Source of the DNA: Algoriphagus resistens
Lineage (GTDB): Bacteria; Bacteroidota; Bacteroidia; Cytophagales; Cyclobacteriaceae
Length of the DNA: 64,000 bases
Direction of reading: 5' to 3'
NCBI RefSeq assembly: GCF_001442615.1
Contig: NZ_LMXN01000002.1
Span: forward strand, 558,001-622,000
Shown here: in pieces, positions 37,487-47,008 of the stretch
How positions within the stretch are numbered: the first letter of the stretch is position 1
Layout of the letters: every line of letters begins with the position of its first letter
Made by a program: the position numbers and the translations under genes
Notes under the pieces: generated by a model
The model's database searches: none
What the model saw: the letters and a program-made list of their open reading frames with translations, nothing else
What the model was told of the DNA's origin: nothing

Positions 37487-39616
37487 ATGCCTGAGTCCCC
37501 AACCCCCTCTCTAGTCAAATCACCGAAAGTTGCCATTATCGGAAACCCGAACGTCGGCAAATCGACCATCTTCAATCAACTTACAGGATTAAGCCAAAAA
37601 ATCGGTAACTATCCTGGGGTAACTGTGGATAAAAAAACCGGGTGGATGAATTACCATGGAAGCAGTTATGAGATCATTGATCTTCCCGGCACTTATAGCC
37701 TTTACCCAAATTCTGAAGATGAAATCATAGCTCACCGTGTATTGAATGAATTAAGCGACGAGGAAAGACCCGAATTTGTCTTAATGATCATCGATTCATG
37801 TCAGCTTTCCCGTGGCCTGTTTTTAGCTACCCAATTAATAGATTTGGGACTTAACCTTGCTTTAGTACTGAATATGGCTGATATCGCGACAAGGAAGAAT
37901 ATTGCGATCAAAAGCTTTGAACTATTCAAAACACTAGGTGTTCCGATTTTGAGTACTGATGCCCGGGGAGAAAAAGGACTGGATCAGATCCGTGAATTAA
38001 TACATCAGCAAAATTTCAGTAAAAAATCTTCCTTCATCAACATCGAAGAGGTAGTGCCTGCTTCTTTGCTCAATGAAGTCAAGTCTAAATTTGGTCTTTC
38101 CAATTCCTACCAGGCCTATCAGATGCTCCGGTTTGGAGAAAAAGACAAGGCATATTCACAGGATGACAGAAATTGGTTAAAGACGAAACTAGCTGAGAGC
38201 ACCATTGACCTGGACAAGGCCCAGCTTGAAGAAACAAAGATCCGGTACAGGCAAATCACAGAGATTGTTGACAAAGCGGTACAAAAAACCCCAGATGTAA
38301 GTCAGGAAGCGGGCGTCGATAAGATTTTACTTCACCCTGTATTCGGGTACCTGATTTTCGCAGGGATTCTTCTCCTAATTTTCCAAGCCATTTTTGCCTG
38401 GGCTTCAGTGCCTATGGATTTGATCGATGGCTTTTTCGCAGAACTTTCGGGCTGGGTTTCAAATCTGCTCCCTGAAGGGCCACTGACCAGTTTAATTACA
38501 GAAGGAATTATTCCGGGAATCGGGGGAGTTGTAATATTTATCCCACAGATCGCGATGTTATTTGGTTTTTTGGCCATACTGGAGGACACAGGTTACATGT
38601 CCAGGGTAGTATTTTTAATGGATCGCTGGATGCGTCCTTTTGGACTACATGGAAAAAGCATCGTTCCTCTTGTTTCTGGAGTGGCATGTGCTATTCCAGG
38701 TGTGATGGCTGCCAGAAATATTGGTAACTGGAAAGAAAAAATAATTACCATCATGGTGACACCGCTGATGAGCTGCTCAGCACGTCTGCCAGTTTACATT
38801 ATTCTGATAGGCCTGGTAGTTCCTGATGAGCTTATCTTTGGAATTTTCAATCTCCAGGCTGTTGCCCTGCTTGGGCTTTATTTGCTGGGAGTAATTGGTG
38901 TTTTTTTTACTGCACTTCTTCTAAAAAACATTTTGAAAACCAAAGAGAAGAGTTTTCTGATGGTGGAGCTTCCTACTTACCGTGCACCTAGGTGGTTCGA
39001 TGTATTGCTTACCATGTATACTAAGTCAAAGACTTTTGTGCTGGAAGCCGGTAAAGTGATCCTTGCAATTTCAGTCATTCTTTGGGTATTGGCTTCCTAT
39101 GGTCCACCTGAGCGTATGGATGCAATCAGAGCAGAAAGCGAACTAAAACTTGCCCAGGCTTCCCCTGAAGAAATCCCGACAATTGAAAATGAAACTGCTT
39201 CACACTTGTTGGAAAACTCCTTTATAGGCATCATGGGAAGAGCAATAGAGCCTGTAATCAAGCCCCTGGGCTATGATTGGAAAATCGGTATCGCATTGAT
39301 CACTTCCTTTGCAGCCAGAGAGGTATTTGTATCGACCATTGCGACCATCTATAGTATAGGATCAGATACTGAAGATGAGCTTACCATCCGGGAAAAACTC
39401 AATCAACAGGTCAACCCTGAAACTGGCGAAAAGGTATACAATACTGCGACAGCATTTTCTTTAATGGTCTTCTACGCATTTGCCATGCAATGCATGAGTA
39501 CACTTGCTGTAGTATACAGAGAAACTAAAGGCTGGAAATGGCCGTTGATCCAAACAGTATACATGACTGCATTGGCGTATTTTTCAGCGCTTTTGGTCTA
39601 TCAGATTTTATCCTAG
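37487..39616 (+). CDS. feoB: Ferrous iron transport protein B (GTPase-permease)
   Basis: This 709-residue protein has an N-terminal G domain: G1 GNPNVGKST (about residue 18), G2 region NYPGVTVDKKTG, G3 DLPGTYSL and G4 NMAD. A helical spacer follows, then the Gate-containing membrane domain from about residue 280. The conserved segments are GIGGVVIFIPQIAMLFGFLA, LEDTGYMSRVVFLMDRWMRP and CAIPGVMAARNI. It imports Fe2+ across the inner membrane. Coupled to feoA upstream, and followed after 1 base by a 38-residue Cys-containing membrane protein. Confidence 0.96.
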   Translation: MPESPTPSLVKSPKVAIIGNPNVGKSTIFNQLTGLSQKIGNYPGVTVDKKTGWMNYHGSSYEIIDLPGTYSLYPNSEDEIIAHRVLNELSDEERPEFVLMIIDSCQLSRGLFLATQLIDLGLNLALVLNMADIATRKNIAIKSFELFKTLGVPILSTDARGEKGLDQIRELIHQQNFSKKSSFINIEEVVPASLLNEVKSKFGLSNSYQAYQMLRFGEKDKAYSQDDRNWLKTKLAESTIDLDKAQLEETKIRYRQITEIVDKAVQKTPDVSQEAGVDKILLHPVFGYLIFAGILLLIFQAIFAWASVPMDLIDGFFAELSGWVSNLLPEGPLTSLITEGIIPGIGGVVIFIPQIAMLFGFLAILEDTGYMSRVVFLMDRWMRPFGLHGKSIVPLVSGVACAIPGVMAARNIGNWKEKIITIMVTPLMSCSARLPVYIILIGLVVPDELIFGIFNLQAVALLGLYLLGVIGVFFTALLLKNILKTKEKSFLMVELPTYRAPRWFDVLLTMYTKSKTFVLEAGKVILAISVILWVLASYGPPERMDAIRAESELKLAQASPEEIPTIENETASHLLENSFIGIMGRAIEPVIKPLGYDWKIGIALITSFAAREVFVSTIATIYSIGSDTEDELTIREKLNQQVNPETGEKVYNTATAFSLMVFYAFAMQCMSTLAVVYRETKGWKWPLIQTVYMTALAYFSALLVYQILS

Positions 39617-39617
39617 G

Positions 39618-39734
39618 ATGTGGCAGGAAATTATAGTTGGCATTATTGTATTGGCGGCATTGGGTTATTTGGTGAAAAAATATTTCTTCAAATCAAAGAC
39701 CGAAGCTGGCTGTGATAAATGTGCAAAACCCTGA
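39618..39734 (+). CDS. FeoB-associated Cys-rich membrane protein (38 aa)
   Basis: A short frame begins with ATG 39618, one base after the feoB stop. It codes for one membrane helix (EIIVGIIVLAALGYLVKKYF) and a short tail ending GCDKCAKP with a CxxC motif. This layout matches the small FeoB-associated Cys-rich membrane proteins found downstream of feoB in many Bacteroidota and Firmicutes. It may assist Fe2+ handling at the FeoB pore (inference). It is easily missed because of its size. Confidence 0.8.
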   Translation: MWQEIIVGIIVLAALGYLVKKYFFKSKTEAGCDKCAKP

Positions 39735-39785
39735 ATTTTGCTTGAAACAATCTCTTAATGCAAGTTTTTTGATACTTTTAAGCTC

Positions 39786-41261
39786 ATGGGCAAAGTAGCC
39801 AAGCAGAGTATCCAAACCACCGTTTTTTCCTATCTGGGAGTTGTCATTGGCTATGTCAACGTGCTTTGGCTTTATCCTTATGCATTGGATGCTTCCCAGC
39901 TCGGGACTTTCCGCACGATTCAGGATCTGGGATTGTTATTTGTCCCTTTCGCCCAGCTGGGTGTAGGACACGGTATCACACGGTTTTTTCCTCAGCTAAA
40001 ATCCAATCAATCCGCATTTCTGAGCTATGGATTGGTTTTTTCGATGGCCGGATTTGCTGTTGTGAGCATGGTTTTTTTGGGCTTTAAGAGACAGATCATA
40101 GAACTGTTTGCAGTAAACTCCCCCGAAGTAATTGACTTTTTCGGTATAGTCCTGCTGATCACCTTGTTTGCATTGTTGAGCAGTATTTTTGATGCATACA
40201 GTCGATCTTTTGTCAAGGTAGCCGTCCCTACTCTCATCCGGGAGGTATTTCTTCGCCTACTTACAGGAATTCTGGTAGGCACATATCTTTTAGAATTGAT
40301 CAGCTTTCCGCAAGTGATGCAAGGTTTGGTGGCAGTTTATGGATTTGCTTTCTTGGGAGTCTTGGTTTATTTACTTTGGTTGGGAGTTCTAAAATTGGAT
40401 TTCCGCTGGAATACCTTTCCTCAAGGCTTCCGTACCTCTTTTATACAGTTCAGTCTGGTTACTTTCTTGGCCACCGCTGCTTCTACACTAATCATGAAGA
40501 TTGACAGCATTATGGTAAGCTCCATGATCAGCCTTGAAGCAAATGCCATTTACACCATTGCATTTAGTATGGCACTGGTGATAGAGTTACCCCGAAGAGC
40601 GATATCCCAGGTGGTGATGCCAGTGATAGCAGATCATTTTGCCAAAGGCAACCATGACGAAATCAACAAGCTATACAAGCAAGTTTCCAATCGTCAGCTT
40701 TACGTGTGCCTGCTGCTGTTTATAGGACTTTGGGCAAATCTTGATTCACTGTACCACTTCATACCAAACCGGGAAATCTATGAAGCCGGAAAATATGTGG
40801 TATTGCTGATCGGACTGGGCAAGCTCCTTGATGTTATGTTCTCTGTCAACGGGGAAATTTTGGTTTTTTCAAGACATTATCATTTTAACCTGATCGCCAC
40901 CATAGGAATGAGTATGTTAATCATCGTATTGAATTACCTGATGATACCGCGCTATGGAATCGAAGGGGCTGCAATGGCTTCTGTAACGGTCATGTTTTTA
41001 TACAACCTCACCAAGTACTTATTTCTTAAAATCAAATTGGGCTTTGAGCCATTTTCTATAGAAACAGTGAAGATAATCCTTGTAGGTATCCTGGGGTTGG
41101 GGTCAGGTTACTTCAATACTATTTCTGAATCCCCTCTTCTAAATATAGTCTTCGTTAGTACCTTGGTTCTAACTACCTATTTATTCTTTTCAAGATTATT
41201 TGGCGTAGGAAAGCAAGAGTGGGAATGGGTAAAAAGCAAAATAAAAAAGTCCGGGTCTTAG
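39786..41261 (+). CDS. Oligosaccharide flippase family protein (Wzx-like)
   Basis: The 491-residue protein has about fourteen membrane segments. Its start is VAKQSIQTTVFSYLGVVIGY, followed by YALDASQLGTFRTIQDLGLL and a middle segment FLATAASTLIMKIDSIMVSS, the pattern of the polysaccharide biosynthesis/MVF flippase fold. It could move lipid-linked glycans across the inner membrane. No glycosyltransferases are adjacent, so the substrate is open. It starts 51 bases after the small FeoB-associated gene and may have its own promoter. Confidence 0.85.
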   Translation: MGKVAKQSIQTTVFSYLGVVIGYVNVLWLYPYALDASQLGTFRTIQDLGLLFVPFAQLGVGHGITRFFPQLKSNQSAFLSYGLVFSMAGFAVVSMVFLGFKRQIIELFAVNSPEVIDFFGIVLLITLFALLSSIFDAYSRSFVKVAVPTLIREVFLRLLTGILVGTYLLELISFPQVMQGLVAVYGFAFLGVLVYLLWLGVLKLDFRWNTFPQGFRTSFIQFSLVTFLATAASTLIMKIDSIMVSSMISLEANAIYTIAFSMALVIELPRRAISQVVMPVIADHFAKGNHDEINKLYKQVSNRQLYVCLLLFIGLWANLDSLYHFIPNREIYEAGKYVVLLIGLGKLLDVMFSVNGEILVFSRHYHFNLIATIGMSMLIIVLNYLMIPRYGIEGAAMASVTVMFLYNLTKYLFLKIKLGFEPFSIETVKIILVGILGLGSGYFNTISESPLLNIVFVSTLVLTTYLFFSRLFGVGKQEWEWVKSKIKKSGS

Positions 41262-41696
41262 AGTGTTGCAAACCTCCTACTTGACAAGATTTGAGCTGCC
41301 TATTAACCGCAAACTTCCACTGTTATCCTGACTCTTGCGAATCGAGGTCCCGCGGGTGCAGGATGAGGCCTGTTTTTGGGAAGAGCTTCACTCGGTAAAT
41401 TTGTAATTTGTGAAGTTTGAACATGTCGACGACCCGGACAGCACAAATATACGATTTATTACATGATAGGTTGGTGAAATTGGTTTATGATTCCGATAAT
41501 GTATAGTCAAGAACTGCGAAGTCCGTAGGCCTTAATTATTTATACCAGTATATTATTTTAGATAAATCACTAATCCAAGACAAGGAAAGCTCTAACTAGC
41601 TGGAATCAGGATTTATTCGAAATTTTATTTCACCCAATACCTAAAGTATTCCTTGTATTCCTCTTAAATTTGCATTTCTAAAACATTTGGCGCTTT
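41262..41696. other. 435-base intergenic region, a 27-codon frame only
   Basis: No clear gene is seen. A short frame at 41423-41506 (27 codons, containing TAQIYDLLHDRLVKLVYDSD) has no recognisable match or start signal and may be chance or a gene remnant. A candidate -7 element for the downstream stress protein, TAAATTTG, lies at 41665-41672, 24 bases before its ATG. Confidence 0.4.
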
Positions 41697-42617
41697 ATGT
41701 ATTTGATTAAAAAGATGGTCGTTTGCCTGGATCAGACCTCATTGGATCAGACGCTGATCCAACATGCGGCTTTTATAGCTCAGGTGAACCAAACCAAAAA
41801 AATCTACTTCGTAAATGTGATTAAGAACCTCAGCATTCCAAAGGAGGTGCTGGAGGAATTCCCAAATTTGGTAGAGAACATGGTCAACGAAAGACAGGAA
41901 GCCATGGAATCTGTGGTGAATGAGCACTTCAAAAATCCTAAGGGAATTTCTTTGAATTACATCGTAAAAGAAGGCTCCCTCTCTAAGAAGATATTAAAGC
42001 TTGCTGAGGAAAAATCTGCGGACATGATCCTGATAGGCAGAAAGGTTCATCTTCCTGGCACCGGTGTCGCCTCCTCCAGACTGGCTAGGCGCGCAAGCTG
42101 CTCTCTACTGATTGTACCCGAAGGGTCCATTACCAAAATGCAGTGCCTGCTGGTGCCAAGTGATTTTTCGGATTATTCCAAAGATGCTTTAGAAGAGGCT
42201 ATTTTAATAGCTGAAAAGCATGGAGGACTTGAAATAGTATGCCAAAATGTGTTTACAGTCCCATCTGGCTATCATTATACAGGTAAGAGCTATGAAGAGT
42301 TTACCCAGATCATGCGTATGCATGCCGAGATTAATTACAAAAAATTCATACGTAAAATAGATACAAAAGGAATCAGGATCACTCCTGTATATACCCAGGA
42401 TGTAAATGATGATCCGGTGGAAGAGATCGTGGCAAAGGCAAAGGAAATCGGTGCAGATGGCATAATCATAGGTGCAAAAGGCCGTACAGCTGCCACCGCC
42501 CTATTTCTGGGAAGTATGGCTGAGCGACTGATTCAGTATAATGACAGCATTCCGCTTTTGGTGACCAGGCCCAAAGGCAAGAACGCCGGCATTCTGGATT
42601 ATATCCTTGAAATATAA
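41697..42617 (+). CDS. Tandem universal stress protein (UspA-like)
   Basis: This 306-residue protein has two Usp domains. The first (about 1-145) has a modified nucleotide loop (GRKVHLPGTGVASSRLARRA). The second (about 150-300) has a good ATP-binding loop GAKGRTAATALFLGS (G2xG9xGS). Usps act in stress survival in the cytosol. It is distinct from the Usp at 25524, in which the first domain carries the good loop. It lies 84 bases upstream of an ECF sigma gene. Confidence 0.87.
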   Translation: MYLIKKMVVCLDQTSLDQTLIQHAAFIAQVNQTKKIYFVNVIKNLSIPKEVLEEFPNLVENMVNERQEAMESVVNEHFKNPKGISLNYIVKEGSLSKKILKLAEEKSADMILIGRKVHLPGTGVASSRLARRASCSLLIVPEGSITKMQCLLVPSDFSDYSKDALEEAILIAEKHGGLEIVCQNVFTVPSGYHYTGKSYEEFTQIMRMHAEINYKKFIRKIDTKGIRITPVYTQDVNDDPVEEIVAKAKEIGADGIIIGAKGRTAATALFLGSMAERLIQYNDSIPLLVTRPKGKNAGILDYILEI

Positions 42618-42701
42618 TTTTTTCCGCTGAAAATCAATGGGTAAGATTCATTTCCTCATGCTCCTCTAAACCCTTTTCTATAAATTGGGTCTAAAAGGCG
42701 A

Positions 42702-43250
42702 ATGAAGAATAATGGTGATCAGGAAATTCTCCAACTCATCCAAAACTCCAAAACCAGGGAGATGGGTTTCAGGCAGCTTATCCTGACCTACCAAAAGCGG
42801 GTATACCATGTAATCAGGAGAATGGTTTTGATTCATGAGGATGCAGATGACATCACCCAAAACACCTTTATAAAGGCGCACCAGCACCTTGGAAAATTTA
42901 ATGGGCAATCCAGCCTTTTTACCTGGCTGTACAGGATAGCAACAAATGAATCCCTGACCTTTCTGGAAAAGAAGAAAAAGCGTTACTTCTTTTCCATAGA
43001 GGACTATCAGGAGAAGATGGAATCTTATGTAGATCAGCCCGGAAATTTTGACGGGGACGAAATCCAGCGCTTACTTCAGAAAGCACTTTTGGGGCTTCCT
43101 GATAAACAACGGCTGGTTTTTCATCTGAAGTACCAAGAAGAGCTTACCTATGAGCAAATGTCAGAAATTACTGGTACCAGTGTGGGCGCACTCAAGGCAA
43201 GCTATCATCACGCTGTGAAAAAAATTGAACATTCCTTAGCATACGAATAA
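42702..43250 (+). CDS. ECF-type RNA polymerase sigma factor
   Basis: The 182-residue protein has sigma region 2 (DADDITQNTFIKAHQHLGKF, SSLFTWLYRIATNESLTFLE) and region 4 with an HTH (LPDKQRLVFHLKYQEELTYE, QMSEITGTSVGALKASYHHA), and no region 3. It should direct RNA polymerase to a stress or envelope regulon. The next gene, 34 bases downstream, is a small single-span membrane protein that is the likely anti-sigma factor, followed by a Spy-like periplasmic protein. Confidence 0.93.
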   Translation: MKNNGDQEILQLIQNSKTREMGFRQLILTYQKRVYHVIRRMVLIHEDADDITQNTFIKAHQHLGKFNGQSSLFTWLYRIATNESLTFLEKKKKRYFFSIEDYQEKMESYVDQPGNFDGDEIQRLLQKALLGLPDKQRLVFHLKYQEELTYEQMSEITGTSVGALKASYHHAVKKIEHSLAYE

Positions 43251-43284
43251 ACTATTGATCCTCAACCCAGTCTAACTAGAAACT

Positions 43285-43641
43285 ATGAAAAAATTTCAAA
43301 AAATTCAGGATTTCAGGGTCCCTGAAAATTATTTCGATAATCTTCCGGACACCATACTAGCTAAAGTCAATGCCCCGCGCACAGTAAACTGGATGAAATA
43401 TGCCGCAGCGGCAGCCTTGCTTGTGGTAAGTTTCGGAATATGGCAATTCAATTCTTTTTCTAAGTTTGATACGCTATCCATGGATGAAGAGGTCAGCTTG
43501 TATATAGAAAGTCAATATTGGACTGCAGAAGATGTATTGACAATGGTCGATAATCCTGATGAAATACTGGATCAGATCATTGAAGAAGAAATGGTTTACC
43601 AAGTTGATGTAATGGAAGAAGATGTACAAATCTGGTTTTAG
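43285..43641 (+). CDS. Putative anti-sigma factor, single-span membrane protein
   Basis: This 118-residue protein begins KKFQKIQDFRVPENYFDNLP, a short cytosolic part often seen beside ECF sigma genes in this phylum. One membrane helix follows (WMKYAAAAALLVVSFGIWQF, about 36-55), then a very acidic outer part (EEVSLYIESQYWTAEDVLTM, EEMVYQVDVMEEDVQIWF). Sequestration of the adjacent sigma factor is inferred from gene order and topology; no zinc motif (HxxxCxxC) is present. The tandem cassettes D1/D2 begin 5 bases after its stop. Confidence 0.72.
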   Translation: MKKFQKIQDFRVPENYFDNLPDTILAKVNAPRTVNWMKYAAAAALLVVSFGIWQFNSFSKFDTLSMDEEVSLYIESQYWTAEDVLTMVDNPDEILDQIIEEEMVYQVDVMEEDVQIWF

Positions 43642-43645
43642 GCTT

Positions 43646-43737
43646 ATAAAATACAGCATGTTGCAGGCAACCCACCTCCTAATGATTATACGCTACACGG
43701 GATTCCATATGGCCTTTAAAAGACAAATTATTATCAG
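43646..43737 (+). repeat. Cassette copy D1 (ATA in place of the start codon)
   Basis: Full-length copy that aligns without indels to the consensus from AAATACAGCATG to AGACAAATTATTATCAG. The start codon is ATA (43646), so translation would need the inner ATG at 43658 or 43682. The frame ends at TGA 43741 and overlaps the ATG of D2 (ATGA). Its 14-27 stem has a different sequence but still pairs (GTTG, loop CAGG, CAAC). Confidence 0.75.
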
Positions 43738-43833
43738 ATGAAATCGAGCATGACGCAAGCGACACACACCGGGATGATTATAATGCATGCGAGATTCCAT
43801 ATGACCTTAGAAAGACAAATTATAATCATATGA
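43738..43833 (+). repeat. Cassette copy D2 with intact 31-codon sORF
   Basis: A 96-base frame from ATG 43738 to TGA 43833 encodes the family peptide (residues 6-9 TQAT, core HTGMIIMHARFHMTLERQI). The TGA overlaps the ATG of the Spy-like gene at 43830 as ATGA. D1 and D2 are in tandem with a 92-base period. The cassettes sit between the putative anti-sigma gene and the Spy-like gene, so they could tune expression of the third gene in the sigma operon. Confidence 0.85.
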
Positions 43834-44270
43834 AAAAATATACACTACTAGTAGCCATTTTTGTTTTGGGGATCGGGACTTCTATTGCCCAACGTTCCGA
43901 TACTAGATATGATCGCGAAAAACTTGAGGCTGCCCGAATTGCATTTATTACCACAAGGTTGGATCTGAAGCCCGAGCAAGCCGAGAAATTCTGGCCTATC
44001 TATAATGTATATGATGAAACCAGGAATAAAAACCTGAGAGAAATGATCGAATTAGGTAAAGTTCGGGATCTTAACTTAAGCGAGGGTGAAGCCCAGTCAA
44101 GAATCAATAAGAAATTTGAAATTCAGCGAAAAATGATTTTGGACGAAGAAATGTTTGTCAAGGAACTCTCCAGCGTTCTCACCTATAATCAAATCATCCA
44201 ATTGGACGGACTTTCCAGGGAGTTTGCCAGACACATCTGGCAAAGGCGAAGAGAAGAAGATAAAAAGTAA
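43830..44270 (+). CDS. Spy/CpxP-like periplasmic protein
   Basis: This 146-residue protein has a signal peptide (KKYTLLVAIFVLGIGTSIAQ). An all-helical, highly charged mature part follows, with the LDLKPEQAEKFWPIYNVYDE and LSSVLTYNQIIQLDGL motifs (LTxxQ-type) typical of Spy/CpxP chaperone-like stress sensors. It is probably the output or sensor component of the upstream ECF sigma operon. Its ATG lies inside the ATGA junction with cassette D2. A terminator overlaps its end. Confidence 0.85.
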   Translation: MKKYTLLVAIFVLGIGTSIAQRSDTRYDREKLEAARIAFITTRLDLKPEQAEKFWPIYNVYDETRNKNLREMIELGKVRDLNLSEGEAQSRINKKFEIQRKMILDEEMFVKELSSVLTYNQIIQLDGLSREFARHIWQRRREEDKK

Positions 44271-44303
44271 AAAAGCGGCAAATGCCGCTTTTACTTTTTA
44301 TCT
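44258..44303 (+). terminator. Bidirectional terminator between the Spy-like gene and mscL
   Basis: AAAGCGGCA / TGCCGCTTT (loop AA) has a GC core and is extended by complementary outer arms ATAAAAAGTAAAA / TTTTACTTTTTAT. It ends both converging transcripts; the 5' arm includes the last codons and stop of the Spy-like gene. Confidence 0.88.
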
Positions 44304-44719
44304 TATCCTTTCTTCAAAAGGTCTCTTATTTCTTCAAGCAATACTTCTGATTTTGGTGGTGCAGGAGGAGGTGCAGGAGCAGCTTCTTCTTTCTTTTTCA
44401 TACTGTTCATAGCTTTCACAGCCATGAATATCACAAATGCAACGATAATGAAATCCACTACATTCTGGATAAAAATACCATAAGTAAGCAATACCGGTCC
44501 TTGTTCTTCTCCGGCTGGCCCCACACTATTCTCCTTCAGCACTAAAGCCAGATCAGTAAAACTTACCCCTCCTAGTAATATGCCGATAGGAGGCATTACG
44601 ATATCTTTTACAAAAGATGCGACAATCTTACCGAAGGCACCCCCGATAATCACTGCAACAGCCAGATCAATTACATTGCCTTTCACAGCAAACTCTTTAA
44701 ACTCTTTCAGCATTCCCAT
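44303..44719 (-). CDS. mscL: Large-conductance mechanosensitive channel
   Basis: The 138-residue protein is a clear MscL: N-terminal [22 protein letters not shown]1 with [20 protein letters not shown], the periplasmic loop, TM2 ([20 protein letters not shown]) and a C-terminal helical bundle ending [13 protein letters not shown] Pro/Ala-rich linker ([12 protein letters not shown]) precedes that bundle. It opens under membrane tension to release solutes in hypo-osmotic shock. Start at 44719 or two codons later (44713). Confidence 0.95.
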   Translation of the reverse strand: MGMLKEFKEFAVKGNVIDLAVAVIIGGAFGKIVASFVKDIVMPPIGILLGGVSFTDLALVLKENSVGPAGEEQGPVLLTYGIFIQNVVDFIIVAFVIFMAVKAMNSMKKKEEAAPAPPPAPPKSEVLLEEIRDLLKKG

Positions 44720-44905
44720 AAGTATTTGGTTAATGGTTTAAATTATTTACTGAATATTTCAAAAAAAAAAATTCAATCCAAGACCTGTTCTACTATCTGC
44801 GCAATTTTAATTGGGAAAAATGCCGCTATCATCTCATTTTCCATCGAAAAAGAGACCCCAAGGGACAATTTTTTTCTTAACATTGCAGGCTTAACTACTT
44901 AGAAA

Positions 44906-46948
44906 ATGCAGGCACCCAAAGCCAAAAAGATAGCTCAGCTTTTAGAAGCACACGGTCATCAGCGTACAGACAATTACTACTGGATGCGCAGCAGGGAAAA
45001 CCCGGAGGTCATAGAATACTTAAATGCTGAAAACGAGTACTTAAAATCAAGCTTAAAATCCACCGAAGAATTTCAGGAGAAATTATTTCAGGAAATGAAA
45101 GAGCGAATCAAGGAAGACGATGAAAGTGTTCCTTACCTGAAATCAGGCTATTTCTGGTATATCAAATACGAAACCGGCGGAGAATATCCCTTATATTGCC
45201 GTAAAAAAGGCAGTCTGGATGCTGTCGAGGAAATCTTTCTTGATGTCAACTTGCTGGCCAAAGACAAGGTTTATTACCAGGTAGGTGGCACTGCAGCCAC
45301 TCAGGATCTGAGCATACTTGCATTTGCAACAGATGAGATAGGGAGAAGGATTTATGACATTCGCTTCAAGGATCTGGAAACCGGTGAAATTCTGCCAGAC
45401 CAGATCCCCAATATTACCGGGAATTTCGCGTGGGCAGCAGATAACCAAACGCTCTTTTACTCCAAGCAAGACGCCGAGACCCTTCGCTCCTATCAGATAT
45501 ATTCGCACAGACTTGGCACCGCCACATCGGACGACGTACTTATTTATGAGGAAAAGGATGAAGAATTTTCCTGCGTTGTACATAAAACAAAATCCGAAAA
45601 ATATATCCTCATCCATTCAGAAAGTACCATTTCTTCAGAAATGAGATTTCTGGATGCTGCCGATCCCCATGGAGAATTCAGGCTTCTTCAACCCAGGGTT
45701 CCATTCCTGGAATATGCAGCTGATCATTATCAGGATCACTTTTGGATCAGAACCAACCATGAGGCCCAGAACTTCAAGTTAGTAAAAGCCCCAATCGCTG
45801 ATCCTACCCTGGAAAACTGGGAAGATGTGATTCCGCATAGTGCTTCAGTTTTACTGGAGGACTTTGATATTTTCTCTGATTTTCTGGTCGTTCAGGAAAG
45901 ATCAAACGGACTTTGTAAAATCAATATCAAACCATGGGATGGAACTCCCGGACACGTTCTGGAATTTGACGATGAAACCTATACTGCCTGGATCAGCACC
46001 AATCCCGAATTCAATACACCGGTTCTTCGATATGGCTACAATTCCCTTGTAACCCCTGCGAGTACCTATGATTACCATATGGTGACAAAAGAGAAGACGT
46101 TGCTTAAACAGCAAGAAATCGTGGGCGGTTATGATGCTTCAACCTATACTTCTGCCAGAATCTGGGCAAAAGCTACCGACGGTGTCATGGTGCCTATTTC
46201 CCTGGTTTACAAACTGGACAAATTCTCTCCTGATGGTTCCAATCCCCTCCTGCTCTATTCCTATGGATCGTACGGCTATAGTATGGACGCTTATTTTTCC
46301 AGTAGCCGTTTGAGCTTATTGGATAGAGGATTCGTATTTGCTATAGCACATATCCGTGGCGGAGAAGACTTGGGTCGTAGTTGGTATGAGAACGGCAAAA
46401 TGCTAAAAAAACGAAATACCTTCACCGATTACATTTCCTGTGCGGAGCATTTGATTGCAGAGAAATACACTTCGCCTGCGCATCTCTATGCTATGGGCGG
46501 AAGTGCAGGAGGATTGCTGATGGGTGCTGTAATGAATATGCGTCCGGAGCTATTCAATGGCCTAATTGCCGCGGTTCCCTTTGTAGATGTGGTCACGACT
46601 ATGCTGGACGAGAGTATTCCATTGACTACAGGTGAATTTCAGGAATGGGGCAATCCCAAGGACAGGGAATATTATGAATACATGCTCTCCTACTCACCTT
46701 ATGATAATGTGGAAGCTAAGGATTATCCTAATCTTCTGATCACCTCAGGGCTTCATGATAGCCAGGTACAATATTGGGAGCCTACCAAATGGGTAGCTAA
46801 ACTACGTGAAATGAAAACCGACTCCAATTTACTTTTTCTTCATACCAATATGGATGCCGGACATGGAGGAGCTTCCGGAAGGTTCAATTCCCTAAAAGAA
46901 CTGGCCTTGGAATACACTTTCCTGCTTTATTTGGAAAAGTTGATTTAA
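44906..46948 (+). CDS. ptrB: Oligopeptidase B (S9A prolyl oligopeptidase family)
   Basis: This 680-residue cytosolic serine peptidase has an N-terminal seven-bladed propeller (about 70-400) and a C-terminal alpha/beta-hydrolase domain. The catalytic Ser is in AMGGSAGGLLMGAV (about residue 533), the Asp in LLITSGLHDSQVQYWEPTKW and the His in MDAGHGGASGR. IRGGEDLGRSWYENGKMLKK is typical of oligopeptidase B. It cleaves short peptides after basic residues. Length matches the family (about 680-690). It has no signal peptide, and mscL is divergent from it. Confidence 0.92.
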   Translation: MQAPKAKKIAQLLEAHGHQRTDNYYWMRSRENPEVIEYLNAENEYLKSSLKSTEEFQEKLFQEMKERIKEDDESVPYLKSGYFWYIKYETGGEYPLYCRKKGSLDAVEEIFLDVNLLAKDKVYYQVGGTAATQDLSILAFATDEIGRRIYDIRFKDLETGEILPDQIPNITGNFAWAADNQTLFYSKQDAETLRSYQIYSHRLGTATSDDVLIYEEKDEEFSCVVHKTKSEKYILIHSESTISSEMRFLDAADPHGEFRLLQPRVPFLEYAADHYQDHFWIRTNHEAQNFKLVKAPIADPTLENWEDVIPHSASVLLEDFDIFSDFLVVQERSNGLCKINIKPWDGTPGHVLEFDDETYTAWISTNPEFNTPVLRYGYNSLVTPASTYDYHMVTKEKTLLKQQEIVGGYDASTYTSARIWAKATDGVMVPISLVYKLDKFSPDGSNPLLLYSYGSYGYSMDAYFSSSRLSLLDRGFVFAIAHIRGGEDLGRSWYENGKMLKKRNTFTDYISCAEHLIAEKYTSPAHLYAMGGSAGGLLMGAVMNMRPELFNGLIAAVPFVDVVTTMLDESIPLTTGEFQEWGNPKDREYYEYMLSYSPYDNVEAKDYPNLLITSGLHDSQVQYWEPTKWVAKLREMKTDSNLLFLHTNMDAGHGGASGRFNSLKELALEYTFLLYLEKLI

Positions 46949-47008
46949 GCCGGCCAATTACTTGCCTTTAAATACCATGAATCGGCCAATCACGGAAAGA
47001 ATTTTTCC

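Noticed and set aside
41262..41696. Possible non-coding RNA in the 435-base gap
   Set aside because: I could not find a stable long stem, tRNA signature or terminator; only a 27-codon frame and a candidate -7 element.
43682..43741. D1 as a truncated cassette starting at the ATG at 43682
   Set aside because: Alignment shows the copy is full length from 43646 without indels; only its start codon is changed to ATA.
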